Shown piece by piece: positions 1 through 11,210 of a DNA stretch of 64,000 bases. The stretch comes from Rhyacophila brunnea (lineage: Eukaryota > Arthropoda > Insecta > Trichoptera > Rhyacophilidae), in contig JAGYXB010002070.1 of assembly GCA_022495005.1 (NCBI GenBank), positions 558,001 to 622,000 of the forward strand. Direction: 5' to 3'. The notes under the pieces are model-generated. The model was not told the origin of the DNA, ran no database searches, and worked only from the letters and a program-made list of their open reading frames with translations. The stretch's first letter is position 1. Each line of letters begins with the position of its first letter. The translations under genes and the position numbers were made by a program.

Positions 1-123
1 GAATTGAACCTATTTGAAAATAAACAATAAGAAGAAAGGATTATCGAGCTTGTGTTACAATGTGTCTTATCTAAGACGTTATTAAAAATGCCATAACATT
101 CTTAAAATATGTTTGTTTTTCAG

Positions 124-276
124 ATGCCTGAAACGAAGCATGTCAATATAAAAACTGAGATTGATTCTGAACGAGTTGACTCCGAAGATGAGTGTCTTAA
201 AGACACAAAACACACATTCAATTATGAAAACTCTCAAGCCTTTTGCTCTACTTCGGAATACAAACCAGCAAACAAG
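124..276 (+). CDS. ZNF-A cassette exon (psi-K-x-E module)
   Basis: Internal exon, 51 codons, phase 0 at both ends. The acceptor is a T-rich tract ending CAG at 121-123 and the donor is AAG|GTAAAC at 277. It encodes MPETKHVNIKTEID near the start, with NIKTE matching the psi-K-x-E SUMO-acceptor consensus, then an acidic serine-rich stretch and a tail FCSTSEYKPANK. The tail aligns with the C-x-YSE-x2-P tails of the cassette exons at 7616, 11106 and 13279. The ATG at 109 lies inside the polypyrimidine tract and is not the start; the first exon is probably left of the window. The next exon (929) continues in the same phase. Splicing is inferred from sequence only. Confidence 0.7.
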
Positions 277-928
277 GTAAACAATAGTTTTATTTTGAAC
301 AACCTACCTAGATAATGTAATCCTAAATCGTATTAGGTATTATAAAATAGGTTTTGTATTGAGTTTGTTTTCGTACTATATTCCCTTACTAACTTAAAAA
401 AAATTATATTCTATGCATTGGGACATCTTATTTAAAACTTTTATCTTATTCCGTTAGTAGAAATATACATACCTAGATAAACAGACGTCAATTTGACACC
501 ACATCTTTTTGTTTGTTCGGTTAATGTTTAATGAATATAGATTTTCAGGATTTTTTTCGAAATGGAAGCGGTAGATCAAATAAGTTTGGAAATCTATGGA
601 CTTTAAATAAATAAAATGCTTATTCCCAGTGCGTTAGATTTAACAAAGAAAATACATGTTTTCGATAAGACGGGATAGAATTAAATCAGTCCTTTTAAAG
701 CTATGCATTAAAAATGATTAAGGATACCAAAACCGTGGCAATCGGCGCAAGGTTCAGTGATATAATTATTGCATGTTTATTATTTTCAGAATTTTTTAAA
801 GTATATTATCTTAACTGAGAGGTTTTAAGTTAACAAAATCTGAAGTTGGCTCTATTCATAACGAGAAAATTGTTTTAATAAACCTGCTTAGAGACTTTTC
901 AATTTTTGTTTGTATTCTTTCGTTCCAG
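277..928 (+). other. ZNF-A intron
   Basis: AT-rich intron between two phase-0 exons, donor GTAAAC and acceptor TTCCAG. I see no gene or recognisable mobile element in it. Confidence 0.55.
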
Positions 929-1963
929 GGTTACAATATTAAGCGTTGTATACCATTTGATGAAAGTGATCTCGTCCATATTTCATCACGTTTTGACAAC
1001 GGTAATGCATTGCGGATTACGGAATATAATAAACGAGATGATAGTATAACTGTAGACAATGCACTTTTGCCTCGACGTGACTTAATCGATGTCTATCAAG
1101 ACTTGGATACATCGAATAGGAAGGAAGCTCGCCTTGTATTGAAGAGAATTTTATTTTATGACAAATATTACGTATGCAACTTTTGCTACAGATTCTTTTT
1201 AACCAAAAACATTTTTCAAGAACATAGAACTTGTCACACGTCTCCCGTTCGCATTGAAGCTGTTCCTGATTATCTAAAGAATCAATTTGCTTTAAACCAG
1301 GAAGGAATCACCGATTCCAATGGAATATATTATAGTGATGATTTACATTCAAAGAAATTAAACATTAAGCATGAACAAACATATCAATATCTGCACAGAG
1401 AAACTGATACTTCTGGGATACAGTCCGAAATGCCCTACGATGAAATTGACATACATCACCAGGACATTAAAAAGGAAACGGATTTGCAAAAATGTGCTCT
1501 CCTGCAAATTTCTCCTGTTGGCGATGTCACTACTACAACATTTGATCAAAATAGTAAAACTAATGTATACGAAACATTAAATACACCCAACAACTCTACA
1601 AGTGTACATCTAAGTCCGTGCAGAACACCTGATCAATCTATAACTGACCCCTCGCTACCGTATTATGATATTGAAATCCACGAAAATGATAGTAAAAAGG
1701 AATTATTAGCTCTGACTACCGAAAAGGAAGTGTGTCTGAAGTTGGAAAAAAATACATTCTACGTAAGAAATTGTGTATGTCATGTGTGCTATGCCTTTTT
1801 CGACTCTGAAGACATTTTGAAGGTACACAAATTGGTTCACGACGAGTCTTTGTCTGGCAAAAATAACAATAATCACAAGATGAAATTGTTTGCGTGCAGT
1901 GAATGCGGATATAATACGTCAAACGCTCTCGTTTTAAAAAAACATAATGATCCACAGTGGTGA
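929..1963 (+). CDS. ZNF-A N-terminal coding exon with two lone C2H2 fingers
   Basis: The frame is open from the acceptor at 928, reading GYNIKRCIPFDESDL, through to a TGA at 1961. It carries more N-terminal material than the paralogs. There is one lone finger (CNFC, x12, HRTCH, about 1170-1240) and then a psi-K-x-E site (NIKHE). Next is a PYDEIDIHHQDIKKE block like that in ZNF-B to ZNF-E, then a second diverged copy (YYDIEIHENDSKKE) leading to CLKLEK and a second lone finger (CHVC, x12, HKLVH). The first array-type finger begins at ACSECGYN. The frame breaks inside that finger: the codon between KKH and MIH has lost two bases, so the protein ends NDPQW. Either this is a truncated N-terminal protein, or a frameshift or assembly error. 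Confidence 0.7.
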   Translation, partial: GYNIKRCIPFDESDLVHISSRFDNGNALRITEYNKRDDSITVDNALLPRRDLIDVYQDLDTSNRKEARLVLKRILFYDKYYVCNFCYRFFLTKNIFQEHRTCHTSPVRIEAVPDYLKNQFALNQEGITDSNGIYYSDDLHSKKLNIKHEQTYQYLHRETDTSGIQSEMPYDEIDIHHQDIKKETDLQKCALLQISPVGDVTTTTFDQNSKTNVYETLNTPNNSTSVHLSPCRTPDQSITDPSLPYYDIEIHENDSKKELLALTTEKEVCLKLEKNTFYVRNCVCHVCYAFFDSEDILKVHKLVHDESLSGKNNNNHKMKLFACSECGYNTSNALVLKKHNDPQW

Positions 1964-2729
1964 AATCCCATTTCTGTGCAATATATGTGGTTATGGTACA
2001 ATAAACATCAGTAACATGAAGAAACATGGCATGATTCACAGTGGAGAAAAACTATTCATGTGCAAAATATGTGATTATGAATGCAGAGATTCCGCTAGAT
2101 TGGAAAACCATAAACTGATTCATAGTGGGGAAAAGCCTTTCGCATGCAACATATATGATTATAAATGCAGAAATTCTGTTTCATTAAAGATACACAAACT
2201 GATTCATAGTGGGGAAAAACCTCATGCATGCAACTTATGTAATTATAAATGTCGATCTAAAGGTAGTTTAAAGATATATATGGTGGTTCATGTTAGCGTG
2301 AAACCTTTTAAATGCAATGTTTGCGATTTAAGATATAAAACAGTAGGCGAATTGAAGAAACACAGCATTATTCATACCAAAAAAGCCATAAAGTGCGATA
2401 AATGTGATTTTAAAACCTACCGAAACAGTCATCTCATTGAACATGTTATGACCCATACTGGAGAAAAGCCATTTAAGTGTAAATCATGCGATTACAAATG
2501 CAAAAGGCGTTCTCACTTAACGTCACACAATAGGGTTCCTTGTGGCAAAAAACCGTTTACGTGCAATGAGTGTGGTTTTTGCTGTGCATCGTCTTGTACT
2601 TTGGAGAAGCACAAAATGCTCCATAGCGGTGAAGCACCTTTTCAGTGCAACTTATGTGATTTCAAATGTATATGGAGAACTTCTTTAATTAGACACAATA
2701 AGATTCACAGTCGCGAAAAAAATCACTAA
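1947..2729 (+). pseudogene. ZNF-A finger array, out of frame with its N-terminus
   Basis: Nine or so C2H2 units with HSGEKPF-type linkers, in the +1-shifted frame relative to the upstream exon, ending in TAA at 2727. Several fingers have lost zinc ligands: one second Cys is Tyr (CNIYDYK), one His is Tyr (LKIYMVVH), and one finger ends HNRVPCG instead of H-x3-H. The fingers differ more from each other than those of ZNF-B to ZNF-E, so this array is older or not being homogenised. The ATG at 1947 is a finger methionine, not a convincing start. If the two-base deletion is an assembly error, this joins the exon above to give a single protein. Confidence 0.6.
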
Positions 2730-4367
2730 GTTTTTTTGGTATACTATAAATCATGTCTTAGAGTAATCTATATAAAAGTGACACCGTTGTATTTGCTCAA
2801 TCAACAAGTTTTAATATAATCATTGCACTGACATCTCCAATGCAAAATGTGCCGCATATTATTCTCATAACATTTTAAAATGTTTGAAGTCAACGTATTT
2901 CAAAGCGGTGACGCAACATCGGCCATAAACAATGAAACAATGAAAATTCACCTGCCATGAGGACACATACATATTCCTTAGTTTTTACAAGACTAGAGAT
3001 TTCAGAACAATGTGCAGTCGAAATATTATCAAACTAGTGTGATAGATTAGATCACACAAAACTCTCTATCGTACGATACAAAAGGCTTCGGCCCTGCTGC
3101 TGAACGGGGTGACACAACCGATATTCATATGAGACATTAAATTTTCTGTATTGCGACAATTAACCATATCTTTAAAGCCAGTGACGCTGTCAAGATAATG
3201 ACCATGCCGTGGACTGTCAACGTTTAGATGAATCTCTCATCCATACACGACTGAGGAAGAAGGTCGCAGGGTACGAAATTTTAATTTAATTTATATATTG
3301 CCATACTGTTACTGTATAATTTAAGCAAAAAGGCAGCTATTTGTTTCGTCACATTTTGACATTACGAGACATTCACGTTTTTTCAACTATAAAATAATTT
3401 TCCTATAATGTGGATGAATCTCTTGATTTATGGTATAAGCAAAAACCTGTGAATTTGCAATCGATGCTGTGTTTTGGTTTATCTCGTTATACTGTCTTGT
3501 TTAGAATAATTGCCGTTTTCGTAAAAAAACGAAAAAGAATATGTCGGTTTTTATACTGAAATAAATTGTATCCTGCTTTTGACTTTATGTCAAATGGTTT
3601 AAAATAAATTTCAAGGACTGAGCTTGATCCTCCAAAGAGCATTATCATAGTAACACAAGTGAATTGTGTTTGATAAATTTTATGCGAGGTAATCAGGCAA
3701 GTGTAGTAAAAAGTGCATTTAAAACATATACTCCACATTTACGTGTGTTATCTATGATTTGACCATAGATTAAACCCTACGAAGTGAAGGGTTTGATGGA
3801 CAGATGTAGACAGCCAAATGAATGTCTCTCCTTGACGCATGCACAAAACTTCTCGGTTTACAACCAGAATTTAAAAGTTGAAGTGAATGTGGGTGATGAA
3901 GTGAATAGATGTAGACATAGGTTAAGACGAGTCGCCATGTATTGAAATCCACTGTAAATTTTTCATCAAGATGCTTTTAAAAAAATTGCAAGAAGACTAG
4001 ATACAATGAGAAAAATATAAGGTTCTTTTCTGCTAACAGTCGTTGGAACCAGACAGACAGACAGTGATACTTTTTATTTGGTTCTAAACTTATATAATAA
4101 CCTATTGTAAAGATTAGAGAATATTCTTTAAAAATAAATATATTCCATGAACTTTTTTTTTAAATTTTAATTGTATATAACTTTTTTACATACACAAAAA
4201 TTGTAACCCCAGGTGCACCGAGACCCTATAATATGACGCATATGTTTCCAGATTATCGAATGTTGAAAAAAGAATAAAAATATTTTTGTATTCATCCAGC
4301 AAGAAAATAGAAAGTCATGACAAAAATATTTTCAAACGGACCTACTTATTTCATAATTTGTTTCTGA
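2730..4367. other. Intergenic, no gene seen
   Basis: Flank downstream of ZNF-A. AT-rich with short open frames only. I see no splice-flanked coding signal and no clear mobile-element ends. Confidence 0.5.
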
Positions 4368-4574
4368 AGTGATCATAAGATCATATTATATGCCTCCACA
4401 GAGCGTTTGTTTTTACGAGAAATGGATGTCAGCCACTTGCTCAACCTATTAGGTCTATTCTCTGACTCAAGCAAAAATTGAAAAACCATATTATGTATAC
4501 TTACTAGACCCAGGATTCGATCCTGGGACCCACGACGCTATATGCCAATACTTAAGCCGCGCGGAAATCGTGGT
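4368..4574 (-). repeat. SINE, tRNA-like head, family 1 (old copy)
   Basis: Read on the minus strand, a tRNA-like head with a B box (GGATCGAATCCTGGG) is followed by a body with GACATCCATTTCTCG. It ends in a damaged form of the family tail GATCCTATTAGGATCGGA. Four other copies lie at 32930, 53809, 55801 and 63519. Confidence 0.7.
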
Positions 4575-6379
4575 TAGGTTGAGTTAGTGTCGCGCACCTA
4601 ATTCGTAGACCCCTGCGGGATGCTCCCATAAGGAGTAGTGCCGACCCAACCGCTCGGTCTGATTCTAGTAGTCAATGTGCCACCGGTTATATGACTACGA
4701 CCCTCGACAAAGCAGAGCAATGTGTAAATGTATGTAGTAGTCCCGCAGTTTGCTCTGGCAGGTCCCACCACTTCTCAGGGTGAACTGTGGATGATGTAAG
4801 TCGGTCATAAGGACCAAGAAGAATGTTGGTAAGAATAAATATAGAGGTTACGTAATAATAATCAAAATTAGGTAGATTCTAGTATGACAAATAAACATAT
4901 AACTCAGTAATTAAATTCGATTAAATAAGATGTTAATAATAGCTATTTCTATAATAGCGATAGGTTTTTTGATGTTAAATCAATAAGCATAGGATAATCA
5001 TAAATTGGACTTCGAATAATGATAATGATGTAATGAAATGAAATTAAATATGATGAGATGTAGGTACTATGAAATAATGTCCAATGTAATTGCAATGATT
5101 AGGTATTATCAGTGTGTAGAATGTAGACGGGCGTTAATGTATAAAATCATAATGATAAGCTTAACGTAATATTAAAATAATCTGAATCCTAGAATAATTC
5201 GAGACATCGATTAAAAGTGATTTAATATCAATTAAATCAGCCGAAATCGCACGGGCAGCCCTGTTAAAGGTACGAACTTGTGACTCGTGCCGCTCGGCCA
5301 TGACGGGACTTACGTCAAGTGGGGTTAACGCATATGTTAGAGTTTTTGAGGACGGAAATTTTGATACCTCAAACATCCCCGTACGTGAGGTTTTCGATTG
5401 GTTAGTAGAAATACATTAGAAAACAATGCTTTTAGGATTTTCAATTACTGTTCAGGTAAGTAGGTACTAAACAACGAGCTCGCCGCTAGCAACTATGACG
5501 GCCTGGTGTGTAAAACTCCCACCTCCGCCCCCGTTATGTATATGCAGCCACGTCATACGCGGCCGGCTAACATAACCCTTACGTGTGCCAGTACAAAGAA
5601 TTTAAGCCCTCATTTTGCCCGAGCAGAGCCGCACGGGACTGGTGATGCAACCTTGCACCGAAGTGCGAATGCATGATGTTAATTTATATGGCAACTATCA
5701 AAGTGACTTTAATTTGAAGAGTCGCAAGGGGAGTCGAGAGTGTCCCACCCCTCGTACGCTCTGGCGAATTTAGTAAAGGCCGCAAAATTGGCATCGGTTG
5801 CCACCATGTCCGCGTGTCCTATTGGAAACGAATTTGAACCACGATTTTGCGATTTCATTTTATCAGTTATATCCATTTCATTAGGTACTGTTTATATTAC
5901 AATAATTATTACCGTGTACCTGTGTCTACTTTCAAGATGACGTTCGAAATAAAAGACAGAAAAAAACACTTCCCGCACGATTTATGACCCATAAACAATA
6001 ATATGTGATAACACGTTTGACACAGACGTCACAGCAAGGAACGAGTATCACACAAAATTACCGAGGTGTTTACACTGAGCCGAAAAACTATGACATTGAA
6101 GGCTGTCATAGATCGATTGATATTATATATATGACAGTCTATGACATCGTATTTACACTCTGTGACACAGGATGCCAATATAAGAAACGGGTTTTTCGTC
6201 ATATATATGAAAATCGTCATAGGGCATAGGGTCTATTTGAGCCATAAGCGATTTGTAGATTGCCTTTGGTTTCGTTTTATATACTTACCTGACATTTGAC
6301 CAGACATCAGATGTACCATAATTTTTAAACTTTATAAAAATATAATTGATAGGATGCATAATCGGTATTATATTATTTA
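4575..6379. other. Intergenic with GC-richer patches
   Basis: Between ZNF-A and the ZNF-B promoter. Patches at about 4590-4800 and 5200-5740 are much richer in GC than their surroundings and look like old mobile-element or LTR sequence, but I cannot name them. Short open frames at 5740 and 6005 have no supporting features. Confidence 0.4.
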
Positions 6380-6568
6380 GTTTACTATAAAAGCAACATA
6401 TCAAAATAATACATAATATAATGTGGCAATACTATAAAGTGTTATCCTTTGTCTATGGCACAAAAAATCATTGCCTACTATCACGGAAGTCAAATACCGG
6501 TGTTAATATCGCTTACACTTCATTAGTGACTCGATAATCTTTGAAAACGAACGCTTGCAAATCGTAAA
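6380..6568 (+). promoter_or_regulatory. ZNF-B promoter-proximal region, conserved with ZNF-C
   Basis: This stretch aligns closely with the minus-strand sequence upstream of the ZNF-C start (32478-32660). Shared blocks include ATGTGGCAAT, TTTGTCTATGGCACAA, CTACTATCACGG and TTCATTAGTG followed by ACTCGATAATC. TCATTA at 6520, about 50 bases before the ATG, resembles an insect initiator. No TATA box is evident. ZNF-D exon 1 keeps only TCACGGCTGCCA of this region. Promoter function is inferred from position and conservation. Confidence 0.45.
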
Positions 6569-6712
6569 ATGGACGTGAAACGTGAAGCAGGTGACTTCGA
6601 ACCTGATGCAGATGAACAACATTGGTTCAAAGTCTCCTTACAGGGAAATAATCCAGAGTCAAATACTTACATCAAACAAGAGTATGCTGATGATCCCTGC
6701 CACGCTGCCGAA
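6569..6712 (+). CDS. ZNF-B exon 1 (start, MDVKRE)
   Basis: First coding exon of ZNF-B, 48 codons, ending phase 0 at GAA|GTTAGT. The ATG is chosen because ZNF-C (32477) and ZNF-D (52433) begin with the same MDVK[RS]E and share this donor. It contains two psi-K-x-E motifs: DVKRE at residues 2-6 and YIKQE near residue 36, the latter followed by an acidic YADD. ZNF-C has lost the second (IKQQ). The exon is acidic and predicted disordered. The predicted ZNF-B protein joins 6569-6712, 7616-7747, 11106-11210, 13279-13425 and 14936-16423, giving 671 residues. Confidence 0.8.
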
Positions 6713-7615
6713 GTTAGTTTTTCAAAGGTTATTTTATTCTCTCTGATGGTAAACATTCTCCAGTGAATCAACAACTGATAACGCCAACTATATATTTATG
6801 TAAACAGGAATACAGTATATTATTTCCGAAAGAATTACTTATGTGGTTATTTTAGAAATGGAATTAGGAATTTATCAATAGCCGTAGATTGAAACTATTT
6901 AACACTTTCAACGATTAGGTACCTATAATAACTGTAAATGAGACGCCAGCGATAGTTAAACCGATTTATTTAGATAAGGTAACGTTGGTACGTTTGCTTT
7001 GAATTAACATCACGGATTCTTATTTTAGAGTTTAATTCAATATAGCAATTGAATTGGTCGACATGATTGAGTATGGACTAGTCTGCTCCACTTAGAGGTG
7101 TCATTATGACATCTCCAAAATTACCTATATTCATCATATTATTTTGTTTTATTTTAAATTAATTTATAAAAGGTATGAATTGACGTTGACAATTATTCAA
7201 GCATTATCGTAGATAAGTATTGTTTGAAATATGCTTGTTGTCACTATATTTTAAAATACTCGTGCTTATTAAAGTTTGGCGTTAGATAACGATATACACA
7301 CCATTGGGTCTATTCTATACTTATCGACAGATAAAAAATAAATATTATGAAACTTAGGGTAGGTTTGTATCAAAGTATTATCATTTATTGTACAGTTACA
7401 ATACGTTGGTTGTAATTGTGGAATATCTACCTACCTAAGTTTGATAATATTTATCACTTTATCACTCTAGCGGGCGATAAATATTGAATAGACCCACATG
7501 TCCTCATTGCAGAGTGTAAGAGCTGAGACCCCTCAAGTGTGTGGTCGAGCTTCACGTGATTGACGGTCTTCTTAAAAATATTCTTGATTTTATAATATAA
7601 TGTTTTGTTTTTCAG
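6713..7615 (+). other. ZNF-B intron 1
   Basis: Its 3' half (about 7080-7200) is conserved in inverted orientation upstream of ZNF-D exon C (about 48090-48200), which supports common descent by inverted duplication. No other feature seen. Confidence 0.55.
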
Positions 7616-7747
7616 AATATTGTTTCAGACCCAACGATACTATCATTGACGACAGATACTCAGCTAATTGATATCAAGACTGAGCTTATTGAAGACATTT
7701 ATGAAGATCCGCAACAGGATTGTTCTTATTCGGAACAAGTGAATCGG
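7616..7747 (+). CDS. ZNF-B exon 2 (cassette module, DIKTE)
   Basis: 132 bases, phase 0 at both ends, acceptor TTTTTCAG and donor CGG|GTAAGT. It encodes 44 residues with LIDIKTELIEDIYEDPQQ, a psi-K-x-E site in an acidic context, then the tail CSYSEQVNR. Copies of exactly the same length are at 31893-31762 (ZNF-C) and 47894-47763 (ZNF-D). Confidence 0.85.
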
Positions 7748-8237
7748 GTAAGTACCTACCTACTAATACTGATCGTTGGATGGAGTGGAATGATTATAGT
7801 GACGGAAAGAACTGTAAAACATTCGAATATTTTGATATTGTTAACTGTCACCAGTAGGTACCATATAACTACCTATTAAGTATACTATTCGTAAAACATA
7901 CCTATTGTTAAAGTAGGTACTTCAACAATAGGTGCCTACCAGTGGCGCACCCAGGATTTATTATTGGGGGGGCCCAAGGAGGAGAATGTAAATTAGTCCC
8001 ATAGGCTCTTTTTCTTCTTCATATAAATATTTTTACATCTTTTCACAATACACGGCGATATATTTGTACAGTTTCTCCTAGTTTTTATTAAATTGGAGGC
8101 ATAGTGGCGGTCCCCGTTGAGCGTGTCATCTGCGACTGGCGGATTGGAAGTGAACAGCGACCATGCTGAACATGTGTACCTAGTATGCTAAAATATTACT
8201 TAAATAATATTGACTGTGCTACCCGCTTGGTCTAGAG

Positions 8238-8859
8238 CAGTGTTTCCTAAAGTGTGGTACGCGTACCCCCTGGGGTACGGAAAGAGTTTGGTGGTGGTAT
8301 GCGCTGCACCGGATTATGGCTTCGCCTGGTGCAACAAGCATTAGTACAATATCCATGCTAGAAGGTTTATCGCATGCGGAAGAAGAGCAATTGTTGGAAT
8401 TATTAGCTTCAGACAGATTCTTGCAAAATAAATATAAGGAGTGTACTTAAACATCATTTAGGTTGCAAATGCAACATGTGTATCCAGTTTTAACAGAGAC
8501 ATTCGTGAAATACATCTTGCCTTTTTCCAACTTCATATCTATGTGACGTTGCTTTTTCAGCATTTGTAGACATTACGTAAAAAAAAAGGAACAGCCTTTT
8601 GGGTGTGGAACCGCACCTCAGATTAAAATTAATAACCAATGAATGTTATTTTTTATAATATAACTTTTATTTATATTTTATTATGAATGAATTTTATTTT
8701 TCGTTTATTATTATTTTGTTTATGTACTACAAAAAGAATATATAAATATATTTCGATTGTTATTAAAGTACTTATATGCATTTTTCTTTGACGAGGAGTA
8801 CTCAGTGTTACGAAAATTATAGAAGGGGTACACAGATGTCGAAAGTTTGGGGAACACTG
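8238..8859 (+). mobile_element. Nested hAT with ZBED-type transposase remnant
   Basis: Ends CAGTGTTTCC and GGGGAACACTG, flanked by the 8-base duplication GTCTAGAG (8230-8237 and 8860-8867). Around 8390-8640, broken frames contain EEEQLLELLASD, an LPFS-like stretch and GVEPHLRLK. These match the C-terminal region of ZBED/Buster-type hAT transposases as I know them. Several stops and frameshifts make it dead. It is absent from the sister compound copy at 33374, so it inserted after those two copies separated. Confidence 0.75.
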
Positions 8860-9162
8860 GTCTAGAGAGCTACAATATTTATGCCGAATTCCACCGAAAA
8901 AATGTTCTTTTGATTTACACCACCACCGTAGTGGGTGTAGTCGTTCTTTTCGCCGAATGTTTATCGTAGATTTTTGGTTTTTCAATATTGAGGTTCCTAC
9001 ATATTAATCGAAAATGGACAAAAAAGTATTATTGCATTTAAATTATACACAACCTACTCAATACAACACAGCCTAATATCTCGTTTATAGGTATTTTGTC
9101 TATTGCACTTGGTGTACCTACACCATGGCCCCCACATCCTGAAACGGGCCCTCTGGCTAGGG

Positions 9163-9942
9163 CAGTGGTCGGCAAACTGCGGCTCTTTGGCTCCTTGAGT
9201 GCGGCTCTGCCACAGATGCTGTCTGCCATATTTGACATGGCTACAAAGAAGAAGCAAAGAAAATGGAAGAGGATAACCGTAAATGTAATGTTGATTAGAC
9301 CGAGTCTTCGCGTTTATTCAAAACTTAAATGGCTTACCGACCTGTATTTATGTGTCGGGAAAAATTGGCGGATTGAAATTTAGAAAGCTACTACTAAAAA
9401 CTCGTAATTTTGCGCTAAATATTCTGTCGATGATGCAAGGAAGAAAGCAGCTGAGGAGAAGAGTCAATAAAAATAAAGTTCTGTATTTAATTAGGTACTG
9501 AATAAAATCTGTCAACAATGTTAATATTGCAAGTTTTGTGGTTAGTTAAAAGATTTCCAAGAGAGGAAATCAAGAGTAAATTAAGAAATCGATTTATTAA
9601 TGAGAACCTGGAATCGTGCTTAAAATTAAATCAACAACATACGAACCTGACTTACCCAAACTTTACAAGGAGATGCAAGGCCATTATTCACATTGAGTTT
9701 GTCAGTCATTGTCATGATTCAATTTTATGGATACCTGACTTACAATTAAATTTTTATTAATAAATAAGATCATTATTACGTATGATATTCAGTTTTATTC
9801 AGTGTACCTACCTATAACTTAATTAGGACGTAAATTAGCAGTGTATATAATTTAAGTTTAAGAAATTTGGCTCTCAAAAGAAATCTCAATCGTTGTACTG
9901 TTGATATTTGGCTCTATTGACTAATTAGTTTGCCGACCACTG
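9163..9942 (+). mobile_element. Inner hAT element, copy 1
   Basis: Termini CAGTGGTCGGCAAACT and AGTTTGCCGACCACTG, with the 8-base duplication GGCTAGGG at 9155-9162 and 9943-9950. At about 9550-9690 a frame reads IKSKLRNRFINENLESCLKL, similar to the conserved C-terminal segment of Charlie/GTF2IRD2-like hAT transposases. The same insertion with the same duplication lies inside the other compound copy at 33909-34699, so it predates their spread. Confidence 0.8.
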
Positions 9943-10606
9943 GGCTAGGGTATTTGACGGGCCCCCTTTCCACCGCTTAGATTAAAGGCAGTGTGAAATA
10001 CTACATTAACGTTTTTCAAATTGTGTTTTAGTTCAAATTGAGGGTACTTATACAGTGAATTATTGGCTATTTTCAATACATCTACTTTTATAATGGAGCT
10101 GTCGAGTATCGACACATAATATTTAGAAAATATATTGGACAATTATATAAATTAAAATGTTCATAGTCATGGAGTATAATAGCGCCGCAGGCGACTTTTT
10201 TTACTATTAAAGCTAATTTATGATGTCTCATTTATCTGGTCAACCCGACACGCCAGGCCCCCCACAGCCCGGGCCCCCAGGTTAGAGCCCTGCCAACCCT
10301 CCCCAGCATGACCTATACCACTCCGGAATTCGGGTGGACACCGAGAATTTCATTAGGGAATGGGTTTCTAAAAAAACCTGACATTAGTGTTTCGAAAATT
10401 TTGTGTTGGAAATTAAAATCTAAGAAATTTTACTAATAAGGGTGCTGGAGAATTACAAATCATTTTTTGCCGTGTTGTTTGTCTAAGCCCAAGGTATAGT
10501 TTATCGGCTTTCGATTTCAATGTGTAAAATCATTTTGATGATTTTCATATTTGGGGGGAGGGCAAAGCTCCCTGCCTCCCCCCCTGGGTGCGCCACTGGT
10601 GCCTAC

Positions 10607-11105
10607 TGGGTAAAGTATTCAGATAGCAGTGGAGGAGTGATAGAATAAGTTGTGAGAGAATGCTACCTACTTTAAATGCAACCATTGTCAACAAATGCAC
10701 GATAAATAATTCAACGCCGTTTAGTAAAGTGCTAAGATAACATAAAACAGCTCAAATCCAACCTTGTATATCCCATTGAACAACCAACCGTTCCGATTCT
10801 TCAAAGTGAACAACTTGACACTGTTGAATGTTTTAGTAGGTACGTAAACATTGTGTTTGCTATGGTTTTTATCTACCATGGTTCGGGCCATTAGCCGTTA
10901 CCTTCCCTATCCATGCATCAGCCAGTACTCTCGCTTCGAGCATGTTTCATCATGCAGTGACTACAGTCGAAATAAAGGCCCGCACATGATGTCTGTTATA
11001 AATAAATCTCCTACCAGACCTGCCAATACCGATAGTACGGTGCACCTTTATCTGATAACCGATTTGTTTTATTTAAAATATATTTATTAATTATTGTTTT
11101 TTCAG
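10607..11105 (+). other. ZNF-B intron 2, 3' part, conserved block
   Basis: The last 250 bases before exon 3 (10850-11090) align with the minus-strand sequence just upstream of the ZNF-E cassette exon (63060-62848), including a shared stretch translating as PHMMSVI. I treat this as retained paralogous intron, possibly regulatory. It is not clearly coding, because it ends in stops 15 bases before the exon. Confidence 0.4.
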
Positions 11106-11210
11106 CGAGTTGATTTCAAAGTGGAGTATGTTGACGACACAATAAACCAAAGCATTCATGAGGAATCAAACCCCGGTTGCTTTAATTCTGAATGGAAACC
11201 AGTATATCAA
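11106..11210 (+). CDS. ZNF-B exon 3 (cassette module, DFKVE)
   Basis: 105 bases, phase 0 at both ends, acceptor TTTTTTCAG and donor CAA|GTAGGT. It encodes 35 residues beginning RVDFKVEYVDDTINQSIHEE and ending CFNSEWKPVYQ. DFKVE is a psi-K-x-E site next to acidic residues. Same-length copies occur in ZNF-C (29780-29676, where the lysine motif is lost) and ZNF-E (62798-62694, DFKEE). Confidence 0.85.

Larger units (their letters stand above)
7940..10598 (+). mobile_element. Compound hAT-like element, copy 1
   Basis: Terminal inverted repeats CAGTGGCGCACCCAGG and CCTGGGTGCGCCACTG, flanked by the perfect 8-base target duplication GTGCCTAC (7932-7939 and 10599-10606), which is diagnostic of hAT. 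It lies in ZNF-B intron 2. It is non-autonomous: no complete transposase. Two further hAT elements are nested inside (8238-8859 and 9163-9942). A second copy at 33374-35358 has the same termini but a different duplication. The subterminal G- and C-runs at the two ends can pair. Confidence 0.85.

Noticed and set aside
109..123. ATG at 109 as the ZNF-A start
   Set aside because: It lies within the polypyrimidine tract of a good 3' splice site, and the paralogous cassettes are internal exons.
9038..9383. Open frames on both strands around 9040-9380 and 33800-34114
   Set aside because: They straddle the boundary of the inner hAT insertion, so they cannot be a conserved protein.
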